Positions 1-8,001 of a DNA stretch of 14,390 bases are shown piece by piece. The DNA is taken from NCBI GenBank assembly GCA_947177715.1, contig CAMWVM010000012.1, positions 1-14,390 on the forward strand. Direction: 5' to 3'. The DNA is from an uncultured Ruminococcus sp. (GTDB lineage Bacteria > Bacillota > Clostridia > Oscillospirales > Ruminococcaceae). The stretch's first letter is position 1, and each line of letters begins with the position of its first letter. A model generated the notes under the pieces. The model ran no database searches. It was not told where the DNA came from and worked only from the letters and a program-made list of their open reading frames with translations. The translations under genes were made by a program, and so were the position numbers.

Positions 1-951
1 GCGCATAGTACCATTTGCCTTAATTGCTTGGTTGATGTGGTGGAGCAGAGTCATATTTTCTGCGTCCATAAGATTTATTACATTAAATGCCTTTTCAGCC
101 TTTTTAACGCCTGACTTTGTAAGAGTTGCAGTTCTTGCCTTTTCGTCTATAATGTAATCACCGTCAAGCTGATCGTTGTCCGCTTTGTCATCCATTTCAA
201 CAACAGTAACAGGCTTCAAGGACTTAGCAAACTGATCCGCAACCTTATAAAGATCCGTGGATTTATCCCCAGGTCCAGAAATAATCAAAGGAGTTCTCGC
301 TTCATCTATGAGAATTGAGTCAACCTCGTCAACAATAGCAAAAGCATGCTCTCTTTGAACCTTGTCTTTCTTATATATAACCATGTTGTCACGAAGATAG
401 TCAAAACCAAATTCGTTGTTAGTACCATATGTAATGTCCGCATTGTATGCAGCACGCTTTTCTTCCTTTGTCATACCTGCAAGAACGACGCCTATGCTCT
501 GTCCTAAAAATCTAAATACTTTCCCCATTTCTTCAGATTGGAATTTAGCAAGATAGTCGTTTACAGTAACAACATGAACGCCCTTTCCGTTAAGAGAGTT
601 GGCATATGCGGCAAGACATGCAACCAAAGTTTTACCTTCACCTGTCTTCATTTCAGCAATTCTTCCTTGATGAAGAACAATAGCACCTATGATCTGTACA
701 GGATAAGGCTTTTTACCCAACACACGAAATGCAGCTTCACGGCATACTGCAAGTGCATCCGGAAGCACATCGTCAAGTGTAGTCATTCCATCGCTTAGTT
801 TGTTTTTAAGAATGTCAGTTTGTTCTCTCAGCTCTTTGTCAGACATAGTCTGATATTTAGCTTCCAGCTCTAAAACCTGATTTTTTATCGGTTCGATTCT
901 TTTAAGTTCTTTTTTAGAATAGTTACCGAAAATTTTTTCGATTAAACCCAT
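1..951 (-). CDS. secA: Preprotein translocase ATPase SecA, N-terminal part (cut by window edge)
   Basis: SecA is the motor ATPase that pushes unfolded preproteins through the SecYEG membrane channel. The 317 codons present are open to the window edge and carry the start of the family: [12 protein letters not shown], a Walker A motif MKTGEGKT at about residues 101-108, [27 protein letters not shown], and the DEAD-type Walker B motif [13 protein letters not shown] at about 207-219. The sequence then enters the preprotein cross-linking domain and is cut off at [14 protein letters not shown], so roughly the last 500-600 residues lie outside. I chose the ATG at 951 because an AAAGGTGG ribosome binding site lies about 10 nt upstream. 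The ATG at 960 would sit almost on that site. The gene is separated from acpP by a terminator and has its own strong promoter, so it is a separate transcription unit. The family call is essentially certain. Confidence 0.96.
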   Translation of the reverse strand, partial: MGLIEKIFGNYSKKELKRIEPIKNQVLELEAKYQTMSDKELREQTDILKNKLSDGMTTLDDVLPDALAVCREAAFRVLGKKPYPVQIIGAIVLHQGRIAEMKTGEGKTLVACLAAYANSLNGKGVHVVTVNDYLAKFQSEEMGKVFRFLGQSIGVVLAGMTKEEKRAAYNADITYGTNNEFGFDYLRDNMVIYKKDKVQREHAFAIVDEVDSILIDEARTPLIISGPGDKSTDLYKVADQFAKSLKPVTVVEMDDKADNDQLDGDYIIDEKARTATLTKSGVKKAEKAFNVINLMDAENMTLLHHINQAIKANGTMR

Positions 952-1029
952 TTCCTTCATTCCACCTTTAATATTTTTATTCCTCGCAAAAGGAAAAAAC
1001 CTGTTTTTTGTTACAAATATACATTATAT

Positions 1030-1058
1030 ATTATACACTGCCAAAGCGTATCTGTCAA
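1030..1058 (-). promoter_or_regulatory. Consensus sigma-A promoter of secA
   Basis: Read on the minus strand, a perfect -35 box TTGACA (1053-1058) is followed by a 17-nt spacer and a perfect -10 box TATAAT (1030-1035). This lies about 80 nt upstream of the secA start and downstream of the fab-operon terminator, so it should drive secA independently. The boxes are seen directly. Activity is inferred. Confidence 0.85.
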
Positions 1059-1102
1059 TAGCAAATGAAGATAATACCAGTAATTTAAATTCTATTTATT
1101 GA

Positions 1103-1137
1103 TAAAAATAAAAGCCGTGTCCAAAATGAACACGGCT
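1103..1137 (-). terminator. Intrinsic terminator after acpP, end of the fab/acc operon
   Basis: The 8-bp perfect stem AGCCGTGT/ACACGGCT (1113-1120 with 1130-1137, 9-nt loop) is followed on the minus strand by a T-rich tract (TTTATTTTTA). It lies just downstream of the acpP stop codon, which is where a Rho-independent terminator of the operon is expected. Confidence 0.9.
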
Positions 1138-1154
1138 AAGAAATATTCTCTGAA

Positions 1155-1382
1155 TTAGTTTGCAGCTTCGATAAATTTAACAATATCGCCTACAGTCTTA
1201 ATGTTTTCAACCTCTTCATCAGGAATCTCAACATCGAATTCCTCTTCGATAGACATTACGAGGTCAACAACATCGAGAGAATCAGCGCCAAGATCATCAA
1301 TAATTGATGCGTCCATAGTTACAGCACTCTCGTCAGCGTCAAGCTGGTCAACGATAATATCACGTACTTTTTCAAATACCAT
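1155..1382 (-). CDS. acpP: Acyl carrier protein AcpP
   Basis: ACP carries the growing acyl chain as a thioester on a phosphopantetheine arm, so it is the shared substrate carrier of FabH, FabF, FabG, FabZ and FabK. The 75-residue acidic protein contains the modification motif DDLGADSLD, with the acceptor serine at residue 35, followed by the usual helix [13 protein letters not shown] chose the ATG at 1382 because the GGAGGG ribosome binding site (1391-1396) ends 8 nt before it. A GTG at 1391 would overlap that site. The gene is last in the operon, 80 nt after accA, and is followed by the terminator. In many clostridial clusters acpP instead follows fabH near the front. The 80-nt leader can fold into a hairpin and may hold a weak extra promoter. 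Confidence 0.95.
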   Translation of the reverse strand: MVFEKVRDIIVDQLDADESAVTMDASIIDDLGADSLDVVDLVMSIEEEFDVEIPDEEVENIKTVGDIVKFIEAAN

Positions 1383-1416
1383 ATCAAGCACCCTCCATTC
1401 TTATTAGGATTGACAG

Positions 1417-1455
1417 TTGAGCTATGGCGATATAAACTAAACCGCTTCTGCTCAA
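1417..1455 (-). other. Candidate stem-loop in the accA-acpP intergenic leader
   Basis: TTGAGC (1450-1455, minus-strand sense) pairs with GCTCAA (1417-1422). After a symmetric 4x4 internal loop, GCG pairs with CGC around a 13-nt loop. It lies just upstream of the acpP ribosome binding site. It could be an mRNA processing or stability element that raises ACP expression above that of upstream genes. The pairing is seen. The function is only inferred and chance is possible. Confidence 0.3.
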
Positions 1456-1462
1456 GCAACCA

Positions 1463-2284
1463 TTAATCAGCAGAATTATCAGCTTCTTGAAACTCGCCGA
1501 TTATTCTAAACTTATTATAGCGTTCATTTAGCAATTCGTCAAGACTTTTTTTCAATTTTCTTTTCAAAGCCTCAAAAATATATTCTGAAATATTTTCAGC
1601 TGTTTGTTCAGGGTCAGTATGAGCGCCTCCCGCCGATTCTGATATAATACCGTCACAAACCTTTAGTCTTACTAAATCCTCCGCAGTGATCTTCATAATG
1701 TCACATGCTTCACGCTCTCTTGAAGAATCTTTCCAAAGAATTGATGCAAAGCCGCTTGGAGATATAACCGAGTAAATTGCATTTTCAAGCATAGCAAGTT
1801 CATCGCATACTCCCATTGCGAGCGCACCGCCGCTGCCGCCTTCGCCAAGTACAATGCTTATAACCGGAACTTTCAAGGTCATAAAATCCATAATGCTCTT
1901 TGCAATAGCTTCACCCTGTCCTCGCTTTTCAGCCTCAACTCCCGGATAAGCACCCGATGTGTCAATAAGGCAAATAACAGGACGATGGAACTTCTCAGCC
2001 TGCTTTGCAAGCCTTAGAGCCTTTCTGTATCCCTCAGGGTGAGGCATACCGAAATTACACTTTTTATTTTCGTCAAGATTTCTTCCCTTGACCTGTGCAA
2101 TTACCGTTACAGGCATACCTCTAAAATAGCAAACTCCGCCCATAATTGCACCATCGTCACCGTAATAACGATCGCCATGCATTTCAAAAAAGTCGTCAAA
2201 GATAAGTGGAATATAGTCGTTTACCGTTGGACGATTCTTGTGACGGATTATATCTAGTCTTTCACATGCTGTTAAATCACTCAT
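1463..2284 (-). CDS. accA: Acetyl-CoA carboxylase carboxyltransferase, alpha subunit
   Basis: With AccD, this subunit moves the carboxyl group from carboxybiotin on AccB to acetyl-CoA, giving malonyl-CoA, in the cytoplasm. The 273-residue protein belongs to the crotonase-like carboxyltransferase fold. It shows the RPTVNDYI start region, a [14 protein letters not shown] segment, RGQGEAIA, the oxyanion-type glycine motif [12 protein letters not shown] and the late motif [13 protein letters not shown] (ISPEGCASILWKD is more usual). Length is slightly short of the roughly 310-320 residues common in the family, mainly at the N-terminus. Its ATG overlaps the end of accD by 8 nt (ATGAGTGA), which suggests translational coupling and equal synthesis of the two subunits. 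Confidence 0.95.
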   Translation of the reverse strand: MSDLTACERLDIIRHKNRPTVNDYIPLIFDDFFEMHGDRYYGDDGAIMGGVCYFRGMPVTVIAQVKGRNLDENKKCNFGMPHPEGYRKALRLAKQAEKFHRPVICLIDTSGAYPGVEAEKRGQGEAIAKSIMDFMTLKVPVISIVLGEGGSGGALAMGVCDELAMLENAIYSVISPSGFASILWKDSSREREACDIMKITAEDLVRLKVCDGIISESAGGAHTDPEQTAENISEYIFEALKRKLKKSLDELLNERYNKFRIIGEFQEADNSAD

Positions 2285-3152
2285 TTAATCCGCCCCCTTG
2301 TCTGTGAAGCTTGAGAAGATGCGCCAAAGTCCTGCGCATTTTCTTTCTTTCCACTATCATATCTACAAATCCCGCTTCAACCATAAATTCAGCAGATTGA
2401 AAATCATCGGGAAGTTTTTGCTTGATCGTACCCTCTATAACACGTCTGCCGGCAAATCCAATCAAAACCTTAGGCTCTGCAATAATAATGTCGGCTAATG
2501 AAGCAAATGAAGCCGTAACACCGCCCGTAGTCGGATCTGTCATAACCGTAATATAAAGCAAGCCTGCCTCATTGTGTCTTGCAACAGCTCCGCTTGTTTT
2601 TGCCATCTGCATTAGTGATACAATACCCTCCTGCATTCTTGCACCGCCCGAAGCAGTAAAAGCAATCACAGGGAGTTTATTTTCTGTGGCATATTCAATG
2701 GCACGAGTGATTTTTTCGCCGACAACGCTTCCCATAGATGCCATCATAAAGTTTGAGTCCATAACGATTATAACAATCTGCTCTCCCCTTATAGTCGCCT
2801 TTCCTGTAATAACAGCGTCTTTTAATCCTGTTTTTTTACGAAGCGCCTTTTGTTTTTCCTCATAATTAGGGAAGTCAATAGGATTCTTTGAAATCATATC
2901 GGCGTCAAATTCTTCAAGACTGCCCTTGTCTATAGTGATATCAAGACGTTCACGAGCAGTCAGCCTTGAATGATAGTTGCAGTTAGGACAAACCTTACCG
3001 TTTTTCTGAAAGTCCTCAGAAAAGGTAACATTTGAACATCTGGGGCACTTGAAAAGCAAACCCTTTGGAATATCAGTTTTTTTCTTCTTTTCTTCATTAG
3101 TCTGCTCTCCGTTGAATCTTGTTTTTACAACCGAAAACAAATCTTCAAGCAT
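2277..3152 (-). CDS. accD: Acetyl-CoA carboxylase carboxyltransferase, beta subunit
   Basis: This is the partner of AccA in the carboxyltransferase half of acetyl-CoA carboxylase. The 291-residue protein has the bacterial AccD N-terminal zinc ribbon, with cysteines at 36, 39, 55 and 58 (CPRC and CPNC). The crotonase-like domain follows, with [40 protein letters not shown] and [12 protein letters not shown]. The ATG at 3152 has a GGGAGGG ribosome binding site that overlaps the accC stop region, and accC ends 14 nt upstream. A lysine-rich linker (about residues 21-30) precedes the zinc ribbon. All key family features are present. Confidence 0.96.
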   Translation of the reverse strand: MLEDLFSVVKTRFNGEQTNEEKKKKTDIPKGLLFKCPRCSNVTFSEDFQKNGKVCPNCNYHSRLTARERLDITIDKGSLEEFDADMISKNPIDFPNYEEKQKALRKKTGLKDAVITGKATIRGEQIVIIVMDSNFMMASMGSVVGEKITRAIEYATENKLPVIAFTASGGARMQEGIVSLMQMAKTSGAVARHNEAGLLYITVMTDPTTGGVTASFASLADIIIAEPKVLIGFAGRRVIEGTIKQKLPDDFQSAEFMVEAGFVDMIVERKKMRRTLAHLLKLHRQGGGLNE

Positions 3153-3166
3153 CAGGTTCGCCCTCC

Positions 3167-4516
3167 CTAAATAATTTCTGTACGGTTAAGATAACCGTTA
3201 TCATAATTTCCGTCCAAAAATGCATCTGTACGGATAAGCTTAAGATGAAAATCAATGTTTGTTGCAACGCCGTCCACAATAAATTCAGCCAAAGCCCATT
3301 TCATTTTTGCGATAGCTTCCTCTCTGGTTGCCGCAAAAGTAATCAGCTTTCCAATCATAGAATCATAATAAGGGGAAATCTCATATCCCTGATATACAGC
3401 ACTGTCAACTCGAATACCCATTCCTCCGGGAATGTGCAAAGAATTAATTACTCCGGGTGATGGTCTGAAACCGAGCGCAGGGTTTTCAGCATTTATCCTG
3501 CATTCAATAGCATGCCCTCTTATCTGAACATCCTCCTGAGTAATGCTCAGTTTTTCCCCACCGGCAATAAGAATCTGATGTTTAACCAAATCAATTCCAG
3601 TAACAGCTTCAGTAATTGGGTGTTCAACCTGTATTCTTGTGTTCATCTCCATAAAATAGAAGTTACCCTTGTCATCCACAAGAAATTCAACAGTTCCTGC
3701 GTTTCTGTATCCGCAGACCTTAGCCGCAGCACAAGCAGCTTCGCCCATTTTTGTTCTAAGCTCTTCATTCATAAATGCCGCAGGAGAAGGAGCTTCTTCA
3801 AGCACCTTTTGATTTCTTCTCTGCATAGAGCAATCACGCTCTCCTAAAGAAATTACGTTTCCATAATTATCAGCAAGAATTTGAATTTCAATGTGCTTAG
3901 GATTTTCTATGAATTTTTCAATGTATATCTCATCGTTGCCGAAACAAGCTAAAGCCTCTTGTTTTGCAGCAGTAATCTGTGCGTTAAGCTCATCTTCCGA
4001 GCGAACGATTCTTATTCCTCGTCCTCCGCCGCCTGCCGATGCCTTTACCATAACAGGATAACCTAAATCATTAGCAAGAGTATGTGCAGCGTCAATGTTG
4101 AAAACAGCTCCGTCAGAACCCATAATAACAGGGACTCCAGCTTCTTTCATCGTTTCTTTTGCCTGAGCCTTATCCCCCAGCATTTCTATGGATTCAGCAC
4201 GAGGTCCGATAAAAGTGATTCCGCATTTTTCACAGGTTCTTGCAAATGATGGATTTTCAGATAAAAATCCGAATCCCGGGTGAATAGCATCTGCGCCTGT
4301 CACTTCACAGGCAGAAATAATTGCTCTGACATTGAGATAGCTGTCCTTGCTTGCCGCAGGACCTATGCACACCGCTTCATCTGCAATCTTTGCATGAAGC
4401 GCATTTTTATCCGCTGTAGAATAAACTGCAACTGTATGTATGCCCAGTTCACGACAGGCACGGATTATTCTTACGGCAATTTCGCCTCTGTTTGCAATAA
4501 GTACTTTTTTAAACAT
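3167..4516 (-). CDS. accC: Acetyl-CoA carboxylase, biotin carboxylase subunit
   Basis: AccC uses ATP and bicarbonate to carboxylate the biotin on AccB, the first half-reaction of malonyl-CoA synthesis. The 449-residue protein matches the family length. It begins MFKKVLIANRGEIAVRIIRA (biotin carboxylase N-domain). The ATP-grasp domain has the glycine-rich loop KASAGGGGRG at 158-167, HIEIQILAD at 208-216, ERDCSMQRRNQKVLEEAPS, and the metal/bicarbonate site FMEMNTRIQVEHP with E290, N292 and R294. The C-domain with CRINAENP follows. AAGGAAG lies about 8 nt before the ATG. It sits between an unknown 64-aa gene and accD. The gene looks intact. Confidence 0.96.
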   Translation of the reverse strand: MFKKVLIANRGEIAVRIIRACRELGIHTVAVYSTADKNALHAKIADEAVCIGPAASKDSYLNVRAIISACEVTGADAIHPGFGFLSENPSFARTCEKCGITFIGPRAESIEMLGDKAQAKETMKEAGVPVIMGSDGAVFNIDAAHTLANDLGYPVMVKASAGGGGRGIRIVRSEDELNAQITAAKQEALACFGNDEIYIEKFIENPKHIEIQILADNYGNVISLGERDCSMQRRNQKVLEEAPSPAAFMNEELRTKMGEAACAAAKVCGYRNAGTVEFLVDDKGNFYFMEMNTRIQVEHPITEAVTGIDLVKHQILIAGGEKLSITQEDVQIRGHAIECRINAENPALGFRPSPGVINSLHIPGGMGIRVDSAVYQGYEISPYYDSMIGKLITFAATREEAIAKMKWALAEFIVDGVATNIDFHLKLIRTDAFLDGNYDNGYLNRTEII

Positions 4517-4563
4517 AACTTTACTTCCTTAAAGAGAATTTAAAATAGACTCTGACCATAACA

Positions 4564-4758
4564 TCAAAGCAATTCTAAAGCACGCTTGTATAAATGGTCA
4601 AGCTCACAGCCGCAGGTTCCGCATTCGTCATCAGCTATTTTTATTGCGGCTTTTAATTCATTTTTGTCTATGTTACCGTCAAGCCATTTCTTAGCGGGGT
4701 CAGCAATTAAATCCCAACTCGATTCAGCAAACTTTTCCATAATCGATTTTAGTTCCAT
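4564..4758 (-). CDS. Small conserved-looking cysteine-containing protein of unknown function, between fabZ and accC
   Basis: I do not recognise this family. The 64-residue product (ATG at 4758, AGGAG site 9 nt upstream) is short, acidic and probably helical. It reads MELKSIMEKFAESSWDL, then DPAKKWLDGNIDKNELKAAI, and ends in a cysteine cluster ECGTCGCELD followed by HLYKRALELL. The three cysteines (C-x2-C-x-C) could bind a metal, but with only three cysteines this is a guess. No signal peptide or membrane segment is seen. It starts 22 nt after fabZ and ends 47 nt before accC, in the same direction and with its own ribosome binding site, so it is co-transcribed with acetyl-CoA carboxylase genes. 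A structural or regulatory partner of that complex is possible but not shown. A longer start at 4794 would overlap fabZ and lacks a good ribosome binding site. Confidence 0.7.
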   Translation of the reverse strand: MELKSIMEKFAESSWDLIADPAKKWLDGNIDKNELKAAIKIADDECGTCGCELDHLYKRALELL

Positions 4759-4780
4759 AACATATAACTCCTGATAAACC

Positions 4781-5212
4781 TTACTTGATTGCAAAAGTGA
4801 TTTCAGCAGAAACCGCTTTCTTGCCGTTTACCGTTGCAATACCTTGTCCCACACCGATAGGACCTTTTACTTTGATAATTTCTACTTCTAATCTGAGTTC
4901 ATCTCCCGGAAGAACCTGCTGACGGAATTTACAGTTGTTAATGCCGCCGAAAAAGCCGATTTTGCCTTTGTTTTCAGGGATTGCAAGCAATGCTACAGCT
5001 CCTGCCTGCGCAAGCATTTCAACCATAAGAACTCCTGGTGTAACAGGATATTCAGGGAAATGCCCCTTGAACCAGAAATCATCTTCTTTTATATATTTTG
5101 TGGCAACAACACGTTTGCCAACCTCAAGTTCATTTACTTCATCAATAAGCAGAAAAGGATCTCTGTGAGGAATAATCTCTTTAATCTGCTCTTTATTCAA
5201 TACTACAGCCAT
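4781..5212 (-). CDS. fabZ: 3-hydroxyacyl-ACP dehydratase FabZ
   Basis: FabZ removes water from 3-hydroxyacyl-ACP to give trans-2-enoyl-ACP. The 143-residue hot-dog-fold protein has the family motifs IIPHRDPFLLID and GHFPEYPVTPGVLMVEMLAQ, with catalytic His51 and Glu65 at the standard 14-residue spacing. FFGGINNCKFRQQVLPGD follows. I chose the ATG at 5212 because GGAGG (5218-5222) lies just upstream. A TTG start at 5224 would include that site in the coding region. The gene starts 13 nt after accB. FabA-type isomerase features are not evident, so the cluster by itself shows no route to unsaturated fatty acids. Confidence 0.95.
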   Translation of the reverse strand: MAVVLNKEQIKEIIPHRDPFLLIDEVNELEVGKRVVATKYIKEDDFWFKGHFPEYPVTPGVLMVEMLAQAGAVALLAIPENKGKIGFFGGINNCKFRQQVLPGDELRLEVEIIKVKGPIGVGQGIATVNGKKAVSAEITFAIK

Positions 5213-5225
5213 TTTTTCCTCCAAG

Positions 5226-5693
5226 TTATCCTATAATCATAACAGTCTGATCAAATTCAACTGCGTCACCGCTGTTGGCGATAATCTTCTTTACAACGCC
5301 GTCAAATTCAGACTGAACTTCGTTCATTACCTTCATTGATTCAATAATGAAAAGAACATCGCCTTTTTTTACTGTATCTCCCACAGATACAAAAGGCTTT
5401 TCAGTAGGTGACGGGGCAGAATAGAAAGTTCCTACAATCGGAGCCTTAACCTGATTTCCTGAAATCTCTTCCTTTTCAGCGACAGGCACAGCTGATTCTG
5501 TCGCCTGACCCGAAACAGAAGGTGCAGCCATAGCTACAGCCGGCATTCCCATCGGAGGTGGCGGCGGGCACTTCTTCCCCTTAACCGTAAGCTCAACTTC
5601 ACCGACTTTTACCGAAATCTCGGAAAGTTCATTATCCTTAACGATTTTTGCGATATTTTCAATAGTTTCCAAGTTAGGATTAAATACTTCCAT
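5226..5693 (-). CDS. accB: Biotin carboxyl carrier protein of acetyl-CoA carboxylase
   Basis: AccB carries biotin between the AccC active site and the AccAD carboxyltransferase. The 155-residue product starts MEVFNPNLETIENIAKIV, has a flexible Pro/Ala-rich linker (CPPPPPMGMPAVAMAAPS at about 42-59), and ends in a biotinyl domain with PIVGTFYSAPSPTEKPFVSVGD and the biotinylation site ESMKVMNEV, where Lys121 is the expected biotin-accepting residue. EAMK is more common than ESMK, but the site is conservative. I chose the ATG at 5693 because AGGAGG (5703-5708) precedes it. The open frame extends upstream into fabF, but that extension is not homologous to AccB. fabF ends 13 nt upstream. Confidence 0.95.
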   Translation of the reverse strand: MEVFNPNLETIENIAKIVKDNELSEISVKVGEVELTVKGKKCPPPPPMGMPAVAMAAPSVSGQATESAVPVAEKEEISGNQVKAPIVGTFYSAPSPTEKPFVSVGDTVKKGDVLFIIESMKVMNEVQSEFDGVVKKIIANSGDAVEFDQTVMIIG

Positions 5694-5706
5694 AAACTGA
5701 GCCTCC

Positions 5707-6942
5707 TTAATCCACATATTTTTTAAGACAAATTGTAGCGTTATGACCGCCGAACCCCAAAGAATTTGACAGTGCAGCGGTAACTTCCATTTCTCTGTTG
5801 CCGTCAACAGCATAGTCAAGATCACATTCAGGATCAGGTGTTTCATAATTAATTGTCTTGTGAACCAGATTATTTTTAACAGAAAGTGCAGTTACAATAG
5901 CTTCAACGCCACCGGCAGCTCCAAGCAGATGTCCAATCATAGACTTTGTAGAGTTAATAACAGTTTTTCTTGCAGCTTCTTCGCCCAAAGCAATCTTGAT
6001 TGCGTTTGTTTCATATTTGTCATTAAGTCCTGTTGATGTTCCGTGAGCGTTAATATATTTAATATCCTCAGGAGCAAGGCCAGCTTCAGTATATGCCATT
6101 TTCATTGCATGAGCAGCAGCTTCTCCCGTAGGAGATGGACTTGTCATGTGATAAGCGTCGCATGTTGCGCCATAACCAACCACTTCAGCATAAATCTTTG
6201 CACCTCTTGCCTTAGCGTGTTCAAGTTCTTCAAGAACAAGAACTCCTGCACCTTCGCCCAAAACAAATCCCTGTCTGTTCAAATCAAAAGGAGTTGACGC
6301 TTTGTCAAGGTCATCAGCCTTTGAGAGAGCCTTCATATTGTTGAATCCGCCAAGAGCAAATCTTGTAATGCATGACTCTGCACCTCCGCAAAGACAAACA
6401 TCAAGATATCCGTCTTTAACTTTGCGAAAAGCTTCTCCTATTGCATGAGTCGCAGAAGAGCAGGCAGTTGTTGTACAATAGTTATCACCTTTAAATCCTG
6501 TCTTCATAGAAACTGTTCCAGCCGCCATGTTGGCAATCATCATAGGAATATAGAAAACAGAAATCTTATCAGGCTTCTGTAAAAACTTGCTGTGTTCTTC
6601 TTCCGTAAGCTTAAGTCCTCCGATACCTACACCGATAATAACACCGCATCTGTAAGGATCTGTGTCTTTAAAGTCAGTACCACAGTCCTTGAGTGCTTCA
6701 TAAGACGAGCATAAAGCAAACTGTGTAAATCTATCCATTCTTCTTGCTTCTTTTTTCTCTATATATTCTGAGCTATCAAAGTCTTTTACAGCTCCGACAA
6801 CCTTAACAGGGAAATCTACTGTATCAAATTGATCTATAAAACTAAGACCGTTTTTGTTTGCTACAATGCTGTTCCAGAATTCAGAAACGTTATTTCCTAA
6901 TGGATTGACCGTACCCATTCCGGTGATTACAACTCTTTTCAT
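5707..6942 (-). CDS. fabF: 3-oxoacyl-ACP synthase II FabF
   Basis: FabF is the elongating condensing enzyme: it joins malonyl-ACP to acyl-ACP with release of CO2. The 411-residue thiolase-fold protein matches family length and has the Cys-His-His triad: Cys161 in TTTACSSATHAIG, His300 in NAHGTSTGLND and His338 in TKSMIGHLLGAAGG, plus the C-terminal GFGGHNATICL. I chose the ATG at 6942 because AGGAG (6954-6958) lies about 11 nt upstream. The GTG at 6954 overlaps that site. It follows fabG after a 225-bp gap with two repeat units, a palindrome and a candidate promoter, so the fabF-to-acpP half of the cluster may be expressed partly on its own. Confidence 0.96.
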   Translation of the reverse strand: MKRVVITGMGTVNPLGNNVSEFWNSIVANKNGLSFIDQFDTVDFPVKVVGAVKDFDSSEYIEKKEARRMDRFTQFALCSSYEALKDCGTDFKDTDPYRCGVIIGVGIGGLKLTEEEHSKFLQKPDKISVFYIPMMIANMAAGTVSMKTGFKGDNYCTTTACSSATHAIGEAFRKVKDGYLDVCLCGGAESCITRFALGGFNNMKALSKADDLDKASTPFDLNRQGFVLGEGAGVLVLEELEHAKARGAKIYAEVVGYGATCDAYHMTSPSPTGEAAAHAMKMAYTEAGLAPEDIKYINAHGTSTGLNDKYETNAIKIALGEEAARKTVINSTKSMIGHLLGAAGGVEAIVTALSVKNNLVHKTINYETPDPECDLDYAVDGNREMEVTAALSNSLGFGGHNATICLKKYVD

Positions 6943-6973
6943 TACACTTTCCACTCCTTAATTTAATTAACCG

Positions 6974-7161
6974 TTGAAAATTATACAACCTTTGGCTCGA
7001 GCCAAATCAACCTTACCGTTTTTACTAATCGATAACATGATTTGCCCCGTCTGGGCTAAGACCAATTGAAAATTGACAATTAATCTAACTTTCCACAGCG
7101 AGGTCAAACCTTGCCCTTTTTACTAACCAATAACGTGATTTGCCCCGTCTGGGCTAAGACC
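6974..7161. repeat. Tandem pair of ~95-bp intergenic repeat units (units 1 and 2) between fabG and fabF
   Basis: Unit 1 (6974-7063) and unit 2 (7066-7161) both begin TTGAAAATT. They share about 55 nt with few differences, ending in GATTTGCCCCGTCTGGGC plus TAAGACC; the period is about 98 bp. The core GCCC-CGTCT-GGGC is a hairpin. Unit 2 also has GCGAGGTC near its start, whose GGTC can pair with the terminal GACC. Unit 1 has a 16-bp palindrome there instead. The units begin 6 nt after the fabG stop codon in transcript order, so they would lie in the operon mRNA. The same family recurs at 12397-12575 in the same orientation. Confidence 0.85.
6980..7010 (-). promoter_or_regulatory. Candidate internal promoter with palindromic operator upstream of fabF
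   Basis: On the minus strand a perfect -10 box TATAAT (6980-6985) is preceded by TTGATT (7005-7010) at a long 19-nt spacing. A perfect 16-bp palindrome TTTGGCTCGAGCCAAA (6991-7006) fills most of the spacer. A dyad in a 19-nt spacer is typical of promoters controlled by MerR-family activators. No such regulator is in the window, so the link is inference. The palindrome replaces the sequence seen at the same place in the neighbouring repeat unit. Confidence 0.4.
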
Positions 7162-7167
7162 CGAAAA

Positions 7168-7902
7168 CTACATGGACAGTCCGCCACTGATTTCAATAAC
7201 CTGTCCAGTTACATAGCTTGCGTCAGGTGATGCCAGGAACGATACAACGCCTGCAATTTCCTCAACCTCGCCGTAACGCTTCATAGCGATTTGATTAATC
7301 ATAGCTTCACGCTGTGCATCTGTAAGCTTGTCAGTCATTGGTGTTTTGATAAATCCTGGTGCAACAGCGTTGCAGGTGATTCCTCTTGAACCAAGCTCTT
7401 TAGCAACAGTCTTGGTCATGCCGATGATAGCAGCCTTTGTTGCAGAGTAGTTCATTTGTCCCGGATTTCCGTAAACGCCTGCCACAGAAGAAAGATTTAT
7501 AATTCTTCCGCTACGCTGACGCATCATAACAGAGCCGACAAATTTGCTCATATTGAAAACACTCTTTTGGTTTACTGCAACCACCATGTCGTATTGCTCT
7601 TCTGACATTCTTGCCATAAGACCATCTCTTGTTATGCCTGCATTGTTTACAAGCACATCAATAGTACCAAATCTAGCCTTTACGGCCTTAACGGTTTCTT
7701 CAACCTGTGCATAGCTTGAAACATCGCAAATGTATTTTTCACATTCCACGCCTTCAGCCTTGATTTTATCCATAATATCATTGTCTTCAAACATTGCTTC
7801 GCTTATGTCGTTAAGCGCAATGTTGTAACCGTCCTTTGCAAGACGAAGTGCAATAGCGGCTCCTATTCCTCTTGCAGAGCCTGTTATTAATGCTGTTGCC
7901 AT
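7168..7902 (-). CDS. fabG: 3-oxoacyl-ACP reductase FabG
   Basis: FabG reduces 3-ketoacyl-ACP to 3-hydroxyacyl-ACP with NADPH. The 244-residue short-chain dehydrogenase has the cofactor loop TGSARGIG at 8-14, NNAGITRDGLMARM at 86-99, the active-site residues Asn111, Ser139, Tyr152 and Lys156 (LSSVAG; YSATKAAIIGM), and the C-terminal SPDASYVTGQVIEISGGLSM typical of FabG. AAGGAGG lies about 9 nt before the ATG at 7902. The 99-nt gap upstream, after the phospholipase-like gene, contains two short hairpins. One of their strands is complementary to this ribosome binding site. The gene is intact. Confidence 0.95.
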   Translation of the reverse strand: MATALITGSARGIGAAIALRLAKDGYNIALNDISEAMFEDNDIMDKIKAEGVECEKYICDVSSYAQVEETVKAVKARFGTIDVLVNNAGITRDGLMARMSEEQYDMVVAVNQKSVFNMSKFVGSVMMRQRSGRIINLSSVAGVYGNPGQMNYSATKAAIIGMTKTVAKELGSRGITCNAVAPGFIKTPMTDKLTDAQREAMINQIAMKRYGEVEEIAGVVSFLASPDASYVTGQVIEISGGLSM

Positions 7903-7905
7903 TTT

Positions 7906-7996
7906 AAATCCTCCTTGTTTTTAGAAGAGAAAATGCGACTGCCTGTTTGAAGCAGAGGATTTTCCTCCACAGTAAGTTTAGAGGAGATAATCTCCT
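7906..7996 (-). promoter_or_regulatory. Candidate structured leader controlling fabG translation
   Basis: In the 99-nt gap before fabG, minus-strand reading, there are two small hairpins: AGGAGA/TCTCCT (7982-7996) and GAGGA/TCCTC with a 3-nt loop (7955-7967). The strand AAATCCTC of the second (7955-7962) is perfectly complementary over 8 nt to GAGGATTT of the fabG ribosome binding site (7906-7913). The leader could therefore switch between a local hairpin and a form that hides the site. The pairings are seen. Regulation is inference, and anti-Shine-Dalgarno matches are easy to find by chance. Confidence 0.3.
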
Positions 7997-8001
7997 ACGT
8001 T

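Noticed and set aside
538..798. Open frames opposite secA and opposite most other genes (for example 2572-2865, 3512-3847, 13534-13833).
   Set aside because: They are antisense or out-of-frame shadows of clearly conserved genes, with no ribosome binding sites and no recognisable protein features.
5694..5846. An N-terminal extension of AccB overlapping fabF.
   Set aside because: The family-like N-terminus MEVFNPNLETIENI begins at 5693 right after AGGAGG. The extension is only fabF read in another frame.
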